Below are positions 23,665-34,611 of a stretch of DNA of 64,000 bases, in pieces. Made by a program: the position numbers and the translations under genes. The notes under the pieces are model-generated. The model saw nothing but the letters and a program-made list of their open reading frames with translations, was not told where the DNA came from and did not search any database. Where the stretch lies: positions 174,584,413-174,648,412 of the forward strand of contig CM040128.1 in NCBI GenBank assembly GCA_022559845.1. Direction: 5' to 3'. This stretch comes from Amorphophallus konjac. Its lineage: Eukaryota; Streptophyta; Magnoliopsida; Alismatales; Araceae. Position 1 is the stretch's first letter. Each line of letters begins with the position of its first letter.

Positions 23665-24864
23665 TTAGTCTGACCCGTACATGGGTGACGGCGGACCAGG
23701 ACACCCGAATGTGTGCCATGCATGCATTTGACGTAACCGGAGATAGGTGGCATGGGGTACACCTAAATGTCCAAGTATGACCCAGTCATGCATGGACGGC
23801 CCTTTGGATTTGGGAGACTTGGGAGGGCTAGGAAAGCCGTGTGTGGAAGAACCGGGTGTAGGTGTATCGTGTACGGGCTTGGTTGATGTAGAGGGCCCGA
23901 CCGATGGGAAAGGGGTGTGAAAGTGGACTTCCCCGATAAGGTATGAAGGAAGTGATGAGTCATGGGGCCCACTAGAGTAGGGGTCGAATGGGTCAAAGAA
24001 AGCGTGACCCTTCGGTTCCGCCGTTACATTGTCCCATGTTTGGAATTCATGAAGGTGAGGGTCACCTCCATCCATCGTGATAGATGAGACCGTGTATAGG
24101 AGATATGACTCCTCCCTCGGAAGACAAGTAATGAAGTCGGGCTCATCCGGTAGTGGGAGAAGTAGAAGAACCTCCGTGGTAACACAACCCGTGGTACATA
24201 CGGAGGTAATGGACCCTATGGCCGGATGGGTGATGCTACGACTAGTGGGTTGGTCGAAGCCTCGGGCCAATAAATGTGTAAAGGTCAACTGCCGGTCTAA
24301 CCCTTTAAGAAGGTCGTCCAATGTGTCCACATAGTGACGAGACCGGAAGGTGGTATGAAATGAGTTGCTTGACACTAGTGGTAGTGTGGGGTCCATTGAT
24401 GGGAAGGGAGGTAGGACCAAGCCATCCTTGAGCCAACTAAGAAGCGGCTCGGCTATGACAAGCGTACCCGTTAGAAATACGGGTGGCTCGGGCCTTGGTG
24501 GTTCCAAATGAGAGGACTCTGAATCAAATTCGGAAATAGAGATGGATGACATTGGAACTCTCTCGAGTGGTGAAGGCCATGGTGTAGGCGGCTGGGAGGT
24601 GGATGCTTGTCGAAAGCCACCATACCGAGAGAAGTGTGACTCAAATGGTTCGACCACTAGAGCGACCGTATAGGATTCCGCTAGAGAGAATGCATTGCGG
24701 ATAAGACATTCCAATTGGAAGTGAAGGCGCAAACCTCTCCGGAACTGAAATGCGGCCGTTTTGCTCTCCTCTCCCAAGCCATGTTCCAACCAATACTTAT
24801 GATATGCCCGAATGTACTCGGACACGGACCTATCACCTTGGACGGGTCGACATGGGTTGGCCAT
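23665..24864 (-). CDS. Gag-like protein of the three-LTR element, copy I (399 aa)
   Basis: The first ~85 residues look like the end of a gypsy gag core: GDRSVSEYIRAYHKYWLEHG, then FQFRRGLRLHFQLECLI and AFSLAESYTVALVVE. The usual N-terminal half of the core is missing. The remaining ~310 residues are rich in Pro, Ser, His and Thr and match nothing I recognise; there is no zinc knuckle and no protease. It ends SPPKSPKSKGPSMHDWVILG, then a TYLRLRQMHAWHTFGCPG tail. The start shown is the first ATG of the open frame. The second copy has the same length and only a few changes (V to F, and HG to PD near the end), so the frame has been kept in both. The role may be RNA packaging in trans-mobilised particles; that is inference. 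Confidence 0.65.
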   Translation of the reverse strand: MANPCRPVQGDRSVSEYIRAYHKYWLEHGLGEESKTAAFQFRRGLRLHFQLECLIRNAFSLAESYTVALVVEPFESHFSRYGGFRQASTSQPPTPWPSPLERVPMSSISISEFDSESSHLEPPRPEPPVFLTGTLVIAEPLLSWLKDGLVLPPFPSMDPTLPLVSSNSFHTTFRSRHYVDTLDDLLKGLDRQLTFTHLLARGFDQPTSRSITHPAIGSITSVCTTGCVTTEVLLLLPLPDEPDFITCLPREESYLLYTVSSITMDGGDPHLHEFQTWDNVTAEPKGHAFFDPFDPYSSGPHDSSLPSYLIGEVHFHTPFPSVGPSTSTKPVHDTPTPGSSTHGFPSPPKSPKSKGPSMHDWVILGHLGVPHATYLRLRQMHAWHTFGCPGPPSPMYGSD

Positions 24865-24995
24865 AGTTGCCTAAATACGAGAATGGATCCCTAGGAATGG
24901 ATATGCAAGGCCATTTGGGCAAGACACTAGACACGACCCTAAGTAATGCAAAGTTGGAATGCATGCACACTAAGGACCCTAGACGTAAACCAAGA

Positions 24996-25101
24996 CTCGG
25001 TACGTGGCGGAGGTAATTGATCCGAAGATCACTCGCGCAAATGTGCGGCCTTCCCGATAGGCGTAGCCTAACGTTCGGACAACACCTTTTGATATACCGA
25101 G
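24996..25101 (-). other. Shared ~105-nt module, copy in internal region I
   Basis: It is bounded by a perfect 7-bp inverted repeat (CTCGGTA...TACCGAG). Internally it keeps GTACGTGGCGGAGG, TCCGAAGATCAC, CGCA and TTTGATATACCGAG in the same order as the Tat-2 copies, although the middle has diverged. It lies in the 5' leader between PBS and gag, a usual position for packaging or dimerisation signals. Confidence 0.6.
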
Positions 25102-25248
25102 TAAAGGGATGTATGCGACCCAAAAACGACTCTTTTTGTTGTTTTGAAAATATGATGATCCTAGACTCGACTTAAACTGACTAATGACTAGACATAAATG
25201 ACACTCTTCTTTTTTTTTTTTAACTTTAGACACCCTAGACTCAACCTC

Positions 25249-25260
25249 GCTCTGATACCA
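25249..25260 (-). promoter_or_regulatory. PBS of internal region I
   Basis: The minus strand reads TGGTATCAGAGC three bases from the end of LTR II. Confidence 0.9.
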
Positions 25261-25263
25261 AAT

Positions 25264-27444
25264 TGATGCGGGACGAGACCAAGGACACGATAAGCTCGCG
25301 ATCGTCCCTTAACGAGGGAAGCGTCGGATGTGCGCGGTTGAGAAACCGGCTGTGAGCTAGGGTGGTCGGCTCTCACTTGTGCCCGGATCGGGTCACGGGA
25401 CGGCTTCGCTCTCTCTCGCAGCAGTGATATTATAAATTGAAAGCGAGCTAGGTATCCCTACACATGCTCTCTAGCAGCGGCATATAAAGCATATAAAGAA
25501 TTAAGCTAATGCCAAGTGTAAGGGTGAAGGCGATACCTCCACGCTCTCGGCGTGGCGAAGATGGGACCCGGCCGGAACTCGTACCCCCGGGAACTTAATA
25601 CATTATGGTTACAGCAATGCAATTAAGCCCACTCCACGCAGGGAGGTAAAGGGCGACACAAGTGGGCCCGGGAGGACCAGTTTCGGGTTGACGGGCGGTT
25701 CCGGACGATGCTTCGGCTTCACGCGTACTCGTGTTAGTGGGGGCCCACGTGTTGACCGGAGGGGTCGTGTGGGGCCTGATGACTCCTCTATTGTGGAGAC
25801 ACTTGGGAAGCGTTCCCCTGGGATGGCGAGCTGCTGGAACGACCGCCGGATGCCGGGCGGCCCTTGGACGACGCTCGCGGGGAACTCGGCCACAAACCTG
25901 AAAGTTCTGTTTGCAGGCGCGCGACTTGGAGAAAACTGCTGCTGCGATCAGCCCCGTCGTCGGAACGCGACAAAATTAGAGCCGTTGGAAAGAGGACTCA
26001 AAATACTTCGACGTAGGGGTCTTCAAAAAAAATAATCAGATCTGTATTTCTGATTGTTGAATTTACAATCTTGCTGAATTCGGGCCAGAACTGCAGGGGC
26101 AGGATCTATCTTCTCTGAAGATCGACGTTGACCGGTGAGAAGACCTCCGAATCTGGCGATGACTTCTTCAGCAAAGTTGAAGGTCTCTGAGAGAGGAATC
26201 CAGGACTATTTTTGGTTATTTTATTGGATAAGAAATGGCTTTTCTGGGATGTTTTTACTAGACCTGGGTCGGATCTGGGAAACTGTGGGCAGACTGTTCT
26301 TGGGAACTTGAACGGTTTTTGTAAAATACTTGGAGGGCGAACCAAAAATTAATAAAATTCCTGGTGGTAGAGGGATGTGGACAGAACTCCCATTAAATTT
26401 GGGCGTCCCAAAAAAAATAAAAAGATGGTTCGAATGGGGTAGACTCAGAGCTGATGAACAGTGAACAGAACCAGGACAGATCTGGAACTTGGACTTGGAC
26501 GAAAATCAAAAAATAGCTAAAGGATGAATTTTGACGTGATTTGTTTTGTGGGGATAAGGGTTCTAGAGGGGAACCAACCTTGAAATTTTGAGCTTCAGAA
26601 GATGAAGGGAGTGATAGCAGGAATTCGGAGAAGAAGGATCTATCCTGAGTGGACAGAACACCGAAACCGTTGGCAACGACGCGTCGGCGGCGAGACGATG
26701 GCGGCGGCGATCACCGGAGTTGCTTCAGATGCTGGAGGGGATCAAGGGGGAAGGGATTACACTCTAGAAAGGGGAGAGGGGGTGGAGGAACCAGGGAGAG
26801 AGAGGGGAGGGGCGCAAATCTCCAAGGGGGCAAATGCCTTTTTTTCCTTCATTAATTCATTCAATATGAAAAATACAACCTTATATAGGATGCCAACCAA
26901 ACTCAACCTCAACCCTTGGATCTAGGGGTTTGGATTGAAGGGCTGGGATACAATGTGAATCACACATTTAATACATTAGTTTAATCTAATTTGACCATAC
27001 TTATTCAACCTTGGACTAGATCCATTCAAACACCACCTACCAAGCCTAATAAGGCCAAAAGAGGGGGCGCCCCATTCATGGGCCTCTTCTTGGGCCAAGT
27101 GTGGTTAAAGACCATGTAACCAGCCCACCAACCATGCTAGACTCTTCCAACTTAGTTGGCCCATGAAGGAGTGTAACCCAATTTGGGCCTTAAGTGCATT
27201 AATGACCCATTAACAACCTAATGACCCAATATAGCATAAGCTCCCTAATGGACTCTACTAATGGCAACCTAGCCTTGGACTTGACATAACAAATGGCACA
27301 TTGGCTTGATATAAGCCTTACAAGGATGGCCCAAATGAAAGAAATCAAAAATTACATACACTTCAAGCCAATACAACCCATACTACACACCTATACAAGC
27401 CAATACACTCAAAACCAACCCATAAGCTCTTGATGTCCTCATCA
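25264..27444 (-). repeat. LTR II (middle, shared) of the three-LTR element
   Basis: TGATG...CATCA. It serves as 5' LTR for the left internal region (PBS on its left) and as 3' LTR for the right one (polypurine tract on its right). Confidence 0.9.
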
Positions 27445-27456
27445 ATTCTCCCCAGG
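27445..27456 (-). promoter_or_regulatory. Polypurine tract, internal region II
   Basis: The minus strand reads CCTGGGGAGAAT next to LTR II; one base differs from copy I. Confidence 0.75.
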
Positions 27457-27921
27457 TGGGAGAAACTCGACCCCGTCGAGTAAGGGTATGGATGCTCGAA
27501 TACTCCGGCGGATCCGTCACCATGCCAAGTAACGTGGGTACGCTCCACTCCAAGTGATCGTCACCTGCTCATTCCATATATACTCGATATGCGCAAGCTG
27601 CCATGGGCTATAGGTGGACACTCCGGGTGGGGCACTCTCAAAGGGAAGGAAGCAGCTCGAAGACTCACTAGGAATCACCGCTGAGTCCCTATAAGTGACT
27701 GATCCGGGTATAGATGTGGAGCCGATCCCATACTCGTCAAGTGAGTCGACTCGCTTCACACTCATAAGGGACTGACATCGACGAGCTGGCACAGGACACA
27801 TGCAGACAAACAAACGACACACATGCAAACCACACAAACAATCGACTCAAACACACCACTCAAAACAAACCACACGAAGAAAAGCACATTGACTCAACTA
27901 TGACCCTAGACACACCTAATG

Positions 27922-29121
27922 TTAGTCCGACCCGTACATGGGTGACGGCGGACCAGGACACCCGAATGTGTGCCATGCATGCATTTGACGTAACCGGAGA
28001 TAGGTGGCATGGGGTACACCTAAATGTCCAAGTATGACCCAGTCATGCATGGACGGCCCTTTGGATTTGGGAGACTTGGGAGGGCTAGGAAAGTCGGGTG
28101 TGGAAGAACCGGGTGTAGGTGTATCGTGTACGGGCTTGGTTGATGTAGAGGGCCCGACCGATGGGAAAGGGGTGTGAAAGTGGACTTCCCCGATAAGGTA
28201 TGAAGGAAGTGATGAGTCATGGGGCCCACTAGAGTAGGGGTCGAATGGGTCAAAGAAAGCGTGACCCTTCGGTTCCGCCGTTACATTGTCCCATGTTTGG
28301 AATTCATGAAGGTGAGGGTCACCTCCATCCATCGTGATAGATGAGACCGTGTATAGGAGATATGACTCCTCCCTCGGAAGACAAGTAATGAAGTCGGGCT
28401 CATCCGGTAGCGGGAGAAGTAGAAGAACCTCCGTGGTAACACAACCCGTGGTACATACGGAGGTAATGGACCCTATGGCCGGATGGGTGATGCTACGACT
28501 AGTGGGTTGGTCGAAGCCTCGGGCCAATAAATGTGTAAAGGTCAACTGCCGGTCTAACCCTTTAAGAAGGTCGTCCAATGTGTCCACATAGTGACGAGAC
28601 CGGAAGGTGGTATGAAATGAGTTGCTTGACACTAGTGGTAGTGTGGGGTCCATTGATGGGAAGGGAGGTAGGACCAAGCCATCCTTGAGCCAACTAAGAA
28701 GCGGCTCGGCTATGAAAAGCGTACCCGTTAGAAATACGGGTGGCTCGGGCCTTGGTGGTTCCAAATGAGAGGACTCTGAATCAAATTCGGAAATAGAGAT
28801 GGATGACATTGGAACTCTCTCGAGTGGTGAAGGCCATGGTGTAGGCGGCTGGGAGGTGGATGCTTGTCGAAAGCCACCATACCGAGAGAAGTGTGACTCA
28901 AATGGTTCGACCACTAGAGCGACCGTATAAGATTCCGCTAGAGAGAATGCATTGCGGATAAGACATTCCAATTGGAAGTGAAGGCGCAAACCTCTCCGGA
29001 ACTGAAATGCGGCCGTTTTGCTCTCCTCTCCCAAGCCATGTTCCAACCAATACTTATGATATGCCCGAATGTACTCGGACACGGACCTATCACCTTGGAC
29101 GGGTCGACATGGGTTGGCCAT
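27922..29121 (-). CDS. Gag-like protein of the three-LTR element, copy II (399 aa)
   Basis: Same architecture as copy I: a truncated gag core in the first ~85 residues, then ~310 residues of Pro/Ser/His-rich sequence of unknown role, ending PPSPMYGSD. There are no stops or indels relative to copy I, and only a handful of substitutions. It starts at the equivalent ATG. It lies between the leader with the shared module and the polypurine tract. Confidence 0.65.
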   Translation of the reverse strand: MANPCRPVQGDRSVSEYIRAYHKYWLEHGLGEESKTAAFQFRRGLRLHFQLECLIRNAFSLAESYTVALVVEPFESHFSRYGGFRQASTSQPPTPWPSPLERVPMSSISISEFDSESSHLEPPRPEPPVFLTGTLFIAEPLLSWLKDGLVLPPFPSMDPTLPLVSSNSFHTTFRSRHYVDTLDDLLKGLDRQLTFTHLLARGFDQPTSRSITHPAIGSITSVCTTGCVTTEVLLLLPLPDEPDFITCLPREESYLLYTVSSITMDGGDPHLHEFQTWDNVTAEPKGHAFFDPFDPYSSGPHDSSLPSYLIGEVHFHTPFPSVGPSTSTKPVHDTPTPGSSTPDFPSPPKSPKSKGPSMHDWVILGHLGVPHATYLRLRQMHAWHTFGCPGPPSPMYGSD

Positions 29122-29252
29122 AGTTGCCTAAATACGAGAATGGATCCCTAGGAATGGATATGCAAGGCCATTTGGGCAAGACACTAGACACGACCCTAAG
29201 TAATGCAAAGTTGGAATGCATGCACACTAAGGACCCTAGACGTAAACCAAGA

Positions 29253-29358
29253 CTCGATACGTGGCGGAGGTAATTGATCCGAAGATCACTCGCGCAAATG
29301 TGCGGCCTTCCCGATAGGCGTAGCCTAACGTTCGGACAACACCTTTTGATATACCGAG
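29253..29358 (-). other. Shared ~105-nt module, copy in internal region II
   Basis: Collinear with 24996-25101. The left arm is CTCGATA, so one pair of the terminal inverted repeat is lost. Confidence 0.6.
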
Positions 29359-29506
29359 TAAAGGGATGTATGCGACCCAAAAATGACTCTTTTTGTTGTT
29401 TTGAAAATATGATGATCCTAGACTCGACTTAAACTGACTAATGACTAGACGTAAATGACACTCTTCTTTTTTTTTTTTTAACTTTAGACACCCTAGACTC
29501 AACCTC

Positions 29507-29518
29507 GCTCTGATACCA
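29507..29518 (-). promoter_or_regulatory. PBS of internal region II
   Basis: The minus strand reads TGGTATCAGAGC three bases from LTR III. Confidence 0.9.
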
Positions 29519-29521
29519 AAT

Positions 29522-31701
29522 TGATGCGGGACGAGACCAAGGACACGACAAGCTCGCGATCGTCCCTTAACGAGGGAAGCGTCGGATGTGCGCGGTTGAG
29601 AAACCGGCTGTGAGCTAGGGTGGTCGGCTCTCACTTGTGCCCGGATCGGGTCACGGGACGGCTTCGCTCTCTCTCGCAGCAGTGATATTATAAATTGAAA
29701 GCGAGCTAGGTATCCCTACACATGCTCTCTAGCAGCGGCATATAAAGCATATAAAGAATTAAGCTAATGCCAAGTGTAAGGGTGAAGGCGATACCTCCAC
29801 GCTCTCGGCGTGGCGAAGATGGGACTCGGCCGGAACTCGTACCCCCGGGAACTTAATACATTATGGTTACAGCAATGCAATTAAGCCCACTCCACGCAGG
29901 GAGGTAAAGGGCGACACAAGTGGGCCCGGGAGGACCAGTTTCGGGTTGACGGGCGGTTCCGGACGATGCTTCGGCTTCACGCGTACTCGTGTTAGTGGGG
30001 GCCCACGTGTTGACCGGAGGGGTCGTGTGGGGCCTAATGACTCCTCTATTGTGGAGACACTTGGGAAGCATTCCCCTAGGATGGCGAGCTGCTGGAACGA
30101 CCGCCGGACGCCGGGCGGCCCTCGGACGACGCTCGCGGGGAACTCGGCCACAAACCTGAAAGTTCTGTTTGCAGGCGCGCGACTTGGAGAAAACTACTTC
30201 TGCGATCAGCCCCGTCGTCAGAACGCGACAAAATTAGAGCCGTTGGAAAGAGGACTTAAAATACTTCGACGTAGGGTCTTCAAAAAAAATAATCAGATCT
30301 GTATTTCTGATTGTTGAATTTACAATCTTGCTGAATTCGGGCCAGAACTGTAGGGGCAGGATCTATCTTCTCTGAAGATCGACATTGACCGGTGAGAAGA
30401 CCTCCGAATCTGGCGATGACTTCTTCAGCAAAGTTGAAGGTCTCTGAGAGAGGAATCCAGGACTATTTTTGGTTTTTTTATTGGATAAGAAATGGCTTTT
30501 CTGGGATGTTTTTACTAGACCTGGGTCGGATCTGGGAAACTGTGGGCAGACTGTTCTTGGGAACTTGAACGGTTTTTGTAAAATACTTGGAGGGCGAACC
30601 AAAAATTAATAAAATTCCTGGTGGTAGAGGAATGTGGACAGAACTCCCATTAAATTTGGGCGTCCCAAAAAAAATAAAAAGATGGTTCGAATGGGGTAGA
30701 CTCAGAGCTGATGAACAGTGAACAGAACCAGGACAGATCTGGAACTTGGACTTGGACGAAAATCAAAAAATAGCTAAAGGATGAATTTTGACGTGATTTT
30801 TTTTGTGGGGATAAGGGTTCTAGAGGGGAACCAACCCTGAAATTTTGAGCTTCAGAAGATGAAGGGAGTGATAGCAGGAATTCGGAGAAGAAGGATCTAT
30901 CCTGAGTGGACAGAACACCGAAACCGTTGGCAACGACGCGTCGGCGGCGAGACGATGGCGGCGGCGATCACCGGAGTTGCTTCAGATGCTGGAGGGGATC
31001 AAGGGGGAAGGGATTACACTCTAGAAAGGGGAGAGGGGGTGGAGGAACCAGGGAGAGAGAGGGGAGGGGCGCAAATCTCCAAGGGGGCAAATGCCTTTTT
31101 TTCCTTCATTAATTCATTCAATATGAAAAATACAACCTTATATAGGATGCCAACCAAACTCAACCTCAACCCTTGGATATAGGGGTTTGGATTGAAGGGC
31201 TGGGATACAATGTGAATCACACATTTAATACATTAGTTTAATCTAATTTGACCATACTTATTCAACCTTGGACTAGATCCATTCAAACACCACCTACCAA
31301 GCCTAATAAGGCCAAAAGAGGGGGCGCCCCATTCATGGGCCTCTTCTTGGGCCAAGTGTGGTTAAAGACCATGTAACCAGCCCACCAACCATGCTAGACT
31401 CTTCCAACTTAGTTGGCCCATGAAGGAGTGTAACCCAATTTGGGCCTTAAGTGCATTAATGACCCATTAACAACCTAATGACCCAATATGGCATAAGCTC
31501 CCTAATGGACTCTACTAATGGCAACCTAGCCTTGGACTTGACATAACAAATGGCCCATTGGCTTGATATAAGCCTTACAAGGATGGCCCAAATGAAAGAA
31601 ATCAAAAATTACATACACTTCAAGCCAATACAACCCATACTACACACCTATACAAGCCAATACACTCAAAACCAACCCATAAGCTCTTGATGTCCTCATC
31701 A
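29522..31701 (-). repeat. LTR III (right) of the three-LTR element
   Basis: TGATG...CATCA, followed directly by the right-hand CTAGC duplication. Confidence 0.9.
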
Positions 31702-31706
31702 CTAGC
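31702..31706. repeat. Right TSD of the three-LTR element (CTAGC)
   Basis: Identical to 21024-21028. Confidence 0.9.
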
Positions 31707-31942
31707 CACTTGAGGCCTAATCAGTTCGACGAGGATGTCCAGTTTTGCATTGAGGGTTTGGAGAGCGTCTGAATTCCCGGTGGGGGATTGCACCCCCTGG
31801 GCGGTAGAGGCGGCTCATTGGCTTGATTGTTGTTGTTGGAGGGGAGGTTTTCTACGGGGTTGGGAGGCACATGTCCTTTGTCTGTCGCCACGGTCTTTCC
31901 CTTGTTGTCGGTGTTGGTTTTAATGTGCCCCTTCTTTTGCAA
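31707..31942 (-). pseudogene. N-terminal fragment of Tat-1 gag
   Basis: Read on the minus strand, the frame with DALQTLNAKLDILVELIRP runs through the target site and continues at 21023 without a shift. This proves that the three-LTR element is inserted in gag. A Gln-rich stretch (LQQQQSSQ) and two stops lie further upstream. A short helical start is usual for Tat gag. Confidence 0.65.
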
Positions 31943-32335
31943 GATGGGCTATGATGCCAACTATGACCAGCTAATGAGCCAAGTAATGAAATCAATCAAC
32001 CTATGAACATGCGAATCATGAACCTAGGCAACCAACATAAGCTCTAGCATGGGCATGCTATCTCAATCAAAACTAAACTAAGCAAGGAAAGAAAAACACA
32101 CGCCGGGGCGTGGAATAAGGAATAAGGAAAACACATCGTAGAGGTGGAACAAGCAAAAGTAAAGAAGAGATATGATGAGAGAGAAAAGCTAATGCCCAAA
32201 CTAAGAAAAGATGTGATCGCCACCAAGGTACAAACAAGCGAAAGACCTGATAAATATCTTAGAATAGGAGGATGATGCACCCGCCCACGGGAGAGTGAAA
32301 ATAATCAGGAAACTGCAGCTCTGCGGGATGTGACG

Positions 32336-33446
32336 GTCGAAGGATGGTGCGTCATAGGACTGTGACGGTCCCACGATAGACCGCTACAACACTCTAACGC
32401 GCTTGTGATAGACTGTCAGAGCTTCTGCAGAATAAGATTGGGAATCTTTTGATCTCCAAGCTTTCCAGCCGGCTAGAGAGCTTGGGCCTCGCGCTAAGGA
32501 ATCTGTAAACCTGCAAAAGAGTGTAGAGCACAAGAAAAATAACCCAGATTAGCCCTTTCACAAAGTAGTATCAATAATCCAAAGAACTTATGAACATGCA
32601 AAAGGAGAGGGAAATACCAGAGAGGTTGGTTTTTTAACCCCTCTGGGGCATTTTGAAAGATGGGAGGATGTTTTAAATGAATACAATAGATGAAAGAACG
32701 TGAAAGATGGAGAGGGACAATGCTATGATTGCTTAGAAGAGGGGAAAGCACTAAGACCAATGACTTGACTGAATTAAACCCTTGAAACCGATACTCCATG
32801 GACTTTGGAAGTAGATGGACGTGGGAAGCAGCTCTCCTTGGTTGGTTCTAGCTCCAGGATGCGGCAGCACTTCGACGCGAACTCCAGATTTCTCTTCTCC
32901 AAGCCACGAAGTCAAGGGTTCTATTTATAGACCCTCAAAGTCTAGGTTCGAGTTGAGGATAATCTAGCTAGAAAGCAGGACGTTTCTTAGCAAACTCTTG
33001 AAGATAATACTCCCAAGAGTCCATAGAATCAAACGAAAGGTTCTTAGGATGAGATTTGGAAGATAAACAAACGAATCAAACTCTTAGTTCGATCACGGAA
33101 ATAGCAGAGCAAAGGCCGGGTTTGGCAGGACTCTCTGTTGGATGTAACGGCTGCACGATAGACCATCACAGTGATGTAACGCTCCAGGAAGGGGCCGTCA
33201 CACAACCCTATCCTCTAAGAAGATAAGATCAACGGGGGAAGTTTTCAAACGTTGGACTCTAGATGAATGTAACGGTCAAGAGCAGATGCGTTACAATAAG
33301 GTAACGGTCGCATGATAAACCATCACATGCAACGGATAGGCAAAAGATAAGCTTGAAGGAAGCCTCAAGCTTAAAGACTCTGGAAGGATGTAACGCACCA
33401 GGGAAGATGTGTTAGAGGACTGTAACGCCCCATCAAAAGACCGTTA
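32336..33446. repeat. ACGGTC-N8 hairpin modules in the Tat-3 LTR
   Basis: Modules at 32365, 33147, 33304 and 33425 have the form ACGGTC-N8-GACCGT or close variants. Each is paired with a second module ACGNNC-N8-NNGCGTYA about ten bases away (for example the pairs at 32336/32365 and 33276/33304). Confidence 0.75.
32921..32930 (-). promoter_or_regulatory. TATA box in the Tat-3 LTR
   Basis: The minus strand reads CTATAAATAG, about 725 bp from the U3 end. It is the likely promoter of the genomic transcript. Confidence 0.65.
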
Positions 33447-33655
33447 GAGACAATAGAGTTCAAATGAAAATGAGAGCTTGCTAAGCCTCATCCAGCTGAA
33501 AGGGATAAGGAACCAAACCCAACCAAGGAGTCAAAACCCATGAAATAAACCTCAAATAGACCAAGAAGGCTCAACAAAAGAGTGAACAACCCGAGCATCA
33601 TATAGAATGAACAAGGAGATGACCCGACTTATTAGTCATAAAACGGGTGTCAACA

Positions 33656-33668
33656 GATGCCCCTCCTT
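33656..33668 (-). promoter_or_regulatory. Polypurine tract of Tat-3
   Basis: The minus strand reads AAGGAGGGGCATC next to the LTR, matching the GGGGGGCATT tract at the same place in Tat-2. Confidence 0.65.
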
Positions 33669-34600
33669 AACGTCCTCTTTACAGGGGAGCAAGCGGAGGT
33701 GAAGCGAAAGTGAAATGGAACATGGAGATGAAGCGGAAATGAAGCGGAGCAGACTGAAAAGCAGGCGTTAAGGCAAACGACACCCGTTCTCAACCAACGA
33801 GTGATAGGAATCTTCCAGAAAACCTCGAACTAATCACAAGGAAATAGCCAACCAAATGACGCATGTCTGGAGAAACTAACAACTAAGGAAAGGGAAACAC
33901 GCAACAGAAAGGAAAGAGACGATCAACTAACTCTAGACATGAATCTTCGGCTAACCAAATCAAGCGAGCAGATCGAAGGAAATCTTCCAACTCAGAGTGG
34001 AATGGCTCTCCTCACTCAGGATTAAGAACACATAGCTATTCACCATCACTGAGACACCTCAGACAAATGAAGGCTCATGAATGTTCAAGAATGCATGTGA
34101 TGCATGCTGGGCTAAAAGAAAAGAAATCATTAAAACAAATGCAAAGAAAGATAAAATAACAAGATACTCGAGAATAGTATTGCTAGACTGGAAAAACCAG
34201 GGTCAGGACACTATCTGCAACCATGGCGTGCAAGACAGAACCATCGTCCCCAAACTTTTCCAACCTAATGGCCTATCTAACGATTAAACATGTGCACTTA
34301 GACCATCATCATTTTTGTTTAAGGGGAACATCAGATCCCAGAACACATGAATGACCAGCCGGTTCTCGAGAAAATATATCATAGATAACATATAGTAATG
34401 CAATAAGGGATAAAGGAATCGGGATACCGTACCTGACTTACCTGCCCGACGAAAGGCGAGGCGTGATGACTTGTGGGATCTCATGAAATGAAGAAAGGTT
34501 AGAAGCATAACCATTTGTAAACATGAATTGCATTAAAAAATAGACCACGAAAAATGAAATCATTCAACATCAATTGGAGCATTATTATTCATCAAAACAT
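33669..34600. other. Tat-3 spacer without recognisable content
   Basis: An A-rich stretch between the polypurine tract and the internal hairpin array. I see no gene, repeat or boundary in it. Confidence 0.5.
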
Positions 34601-34611
34601 TCTGAAGATTG

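Larger units (their letters stand above)
21029..31701 (-). mobile_element. Gag-only gypsy-like element with three LTRs and two internal regions
   Basis: The order is LTR, internal, LTR, internal, LTR, with one CTAGC duplication around the whole block and none at the inner junctions. Each LTR is about 2.18 kb (TGATG...CATCA). Each internal region is about 2.06-2.08 kb with its own PBS, one long gag-like ORF and a polypurine tract. No pol is present. The copies differ by only a few bases and small indels. The simplest origin is recombination between LTRs of two copies at this locus. It is inserted in Tat-1 gag. Confidence 0.9.
2208..31950 (-). mobile_element. Tat-1: decayed Tat-lineage Ty3/gypsy element, split by later insertions
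   Basis: Three separated blocks (2208-4119, 13627-21028, 31707 to about 31950) belong to one minus-strand gypsy element. The order from the right is gag, CX2H-type zinc motif, protease, RT, RNase H, integrase, then an antisense gene with a Transposase_28-like region. The blocks rejoin cleanly. Removing 4120-13626 leaves an AGGGC/AGGGT duplication, and removing 21029-31701 leaves a CTAGC duplication with gag continuing in frame across it. Antisense ORFs between pol and the 3' LTR are known from Tat elements. Many stops and frameshifts mark it as the oldest element here. Neither of its LTRs is confidently in the window. Confidence 0.75.
31950..33655 (-). repeat. 3' LTR of Tat-3 (left boundary uncertain)
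   Basis: The right end is GGTGTCAACA followed by a polypurine tract. A minus-strand TATA box lies inside, and hairpin modules of the same type as in the Tat-3 internal region occur throughout. The left end could be one of several TG dinucleotides near 31950-31961, because Tat-1 gag sequence begins at 31942 and no second copy of this LTR is available for comparison. Confidence 0.55.
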
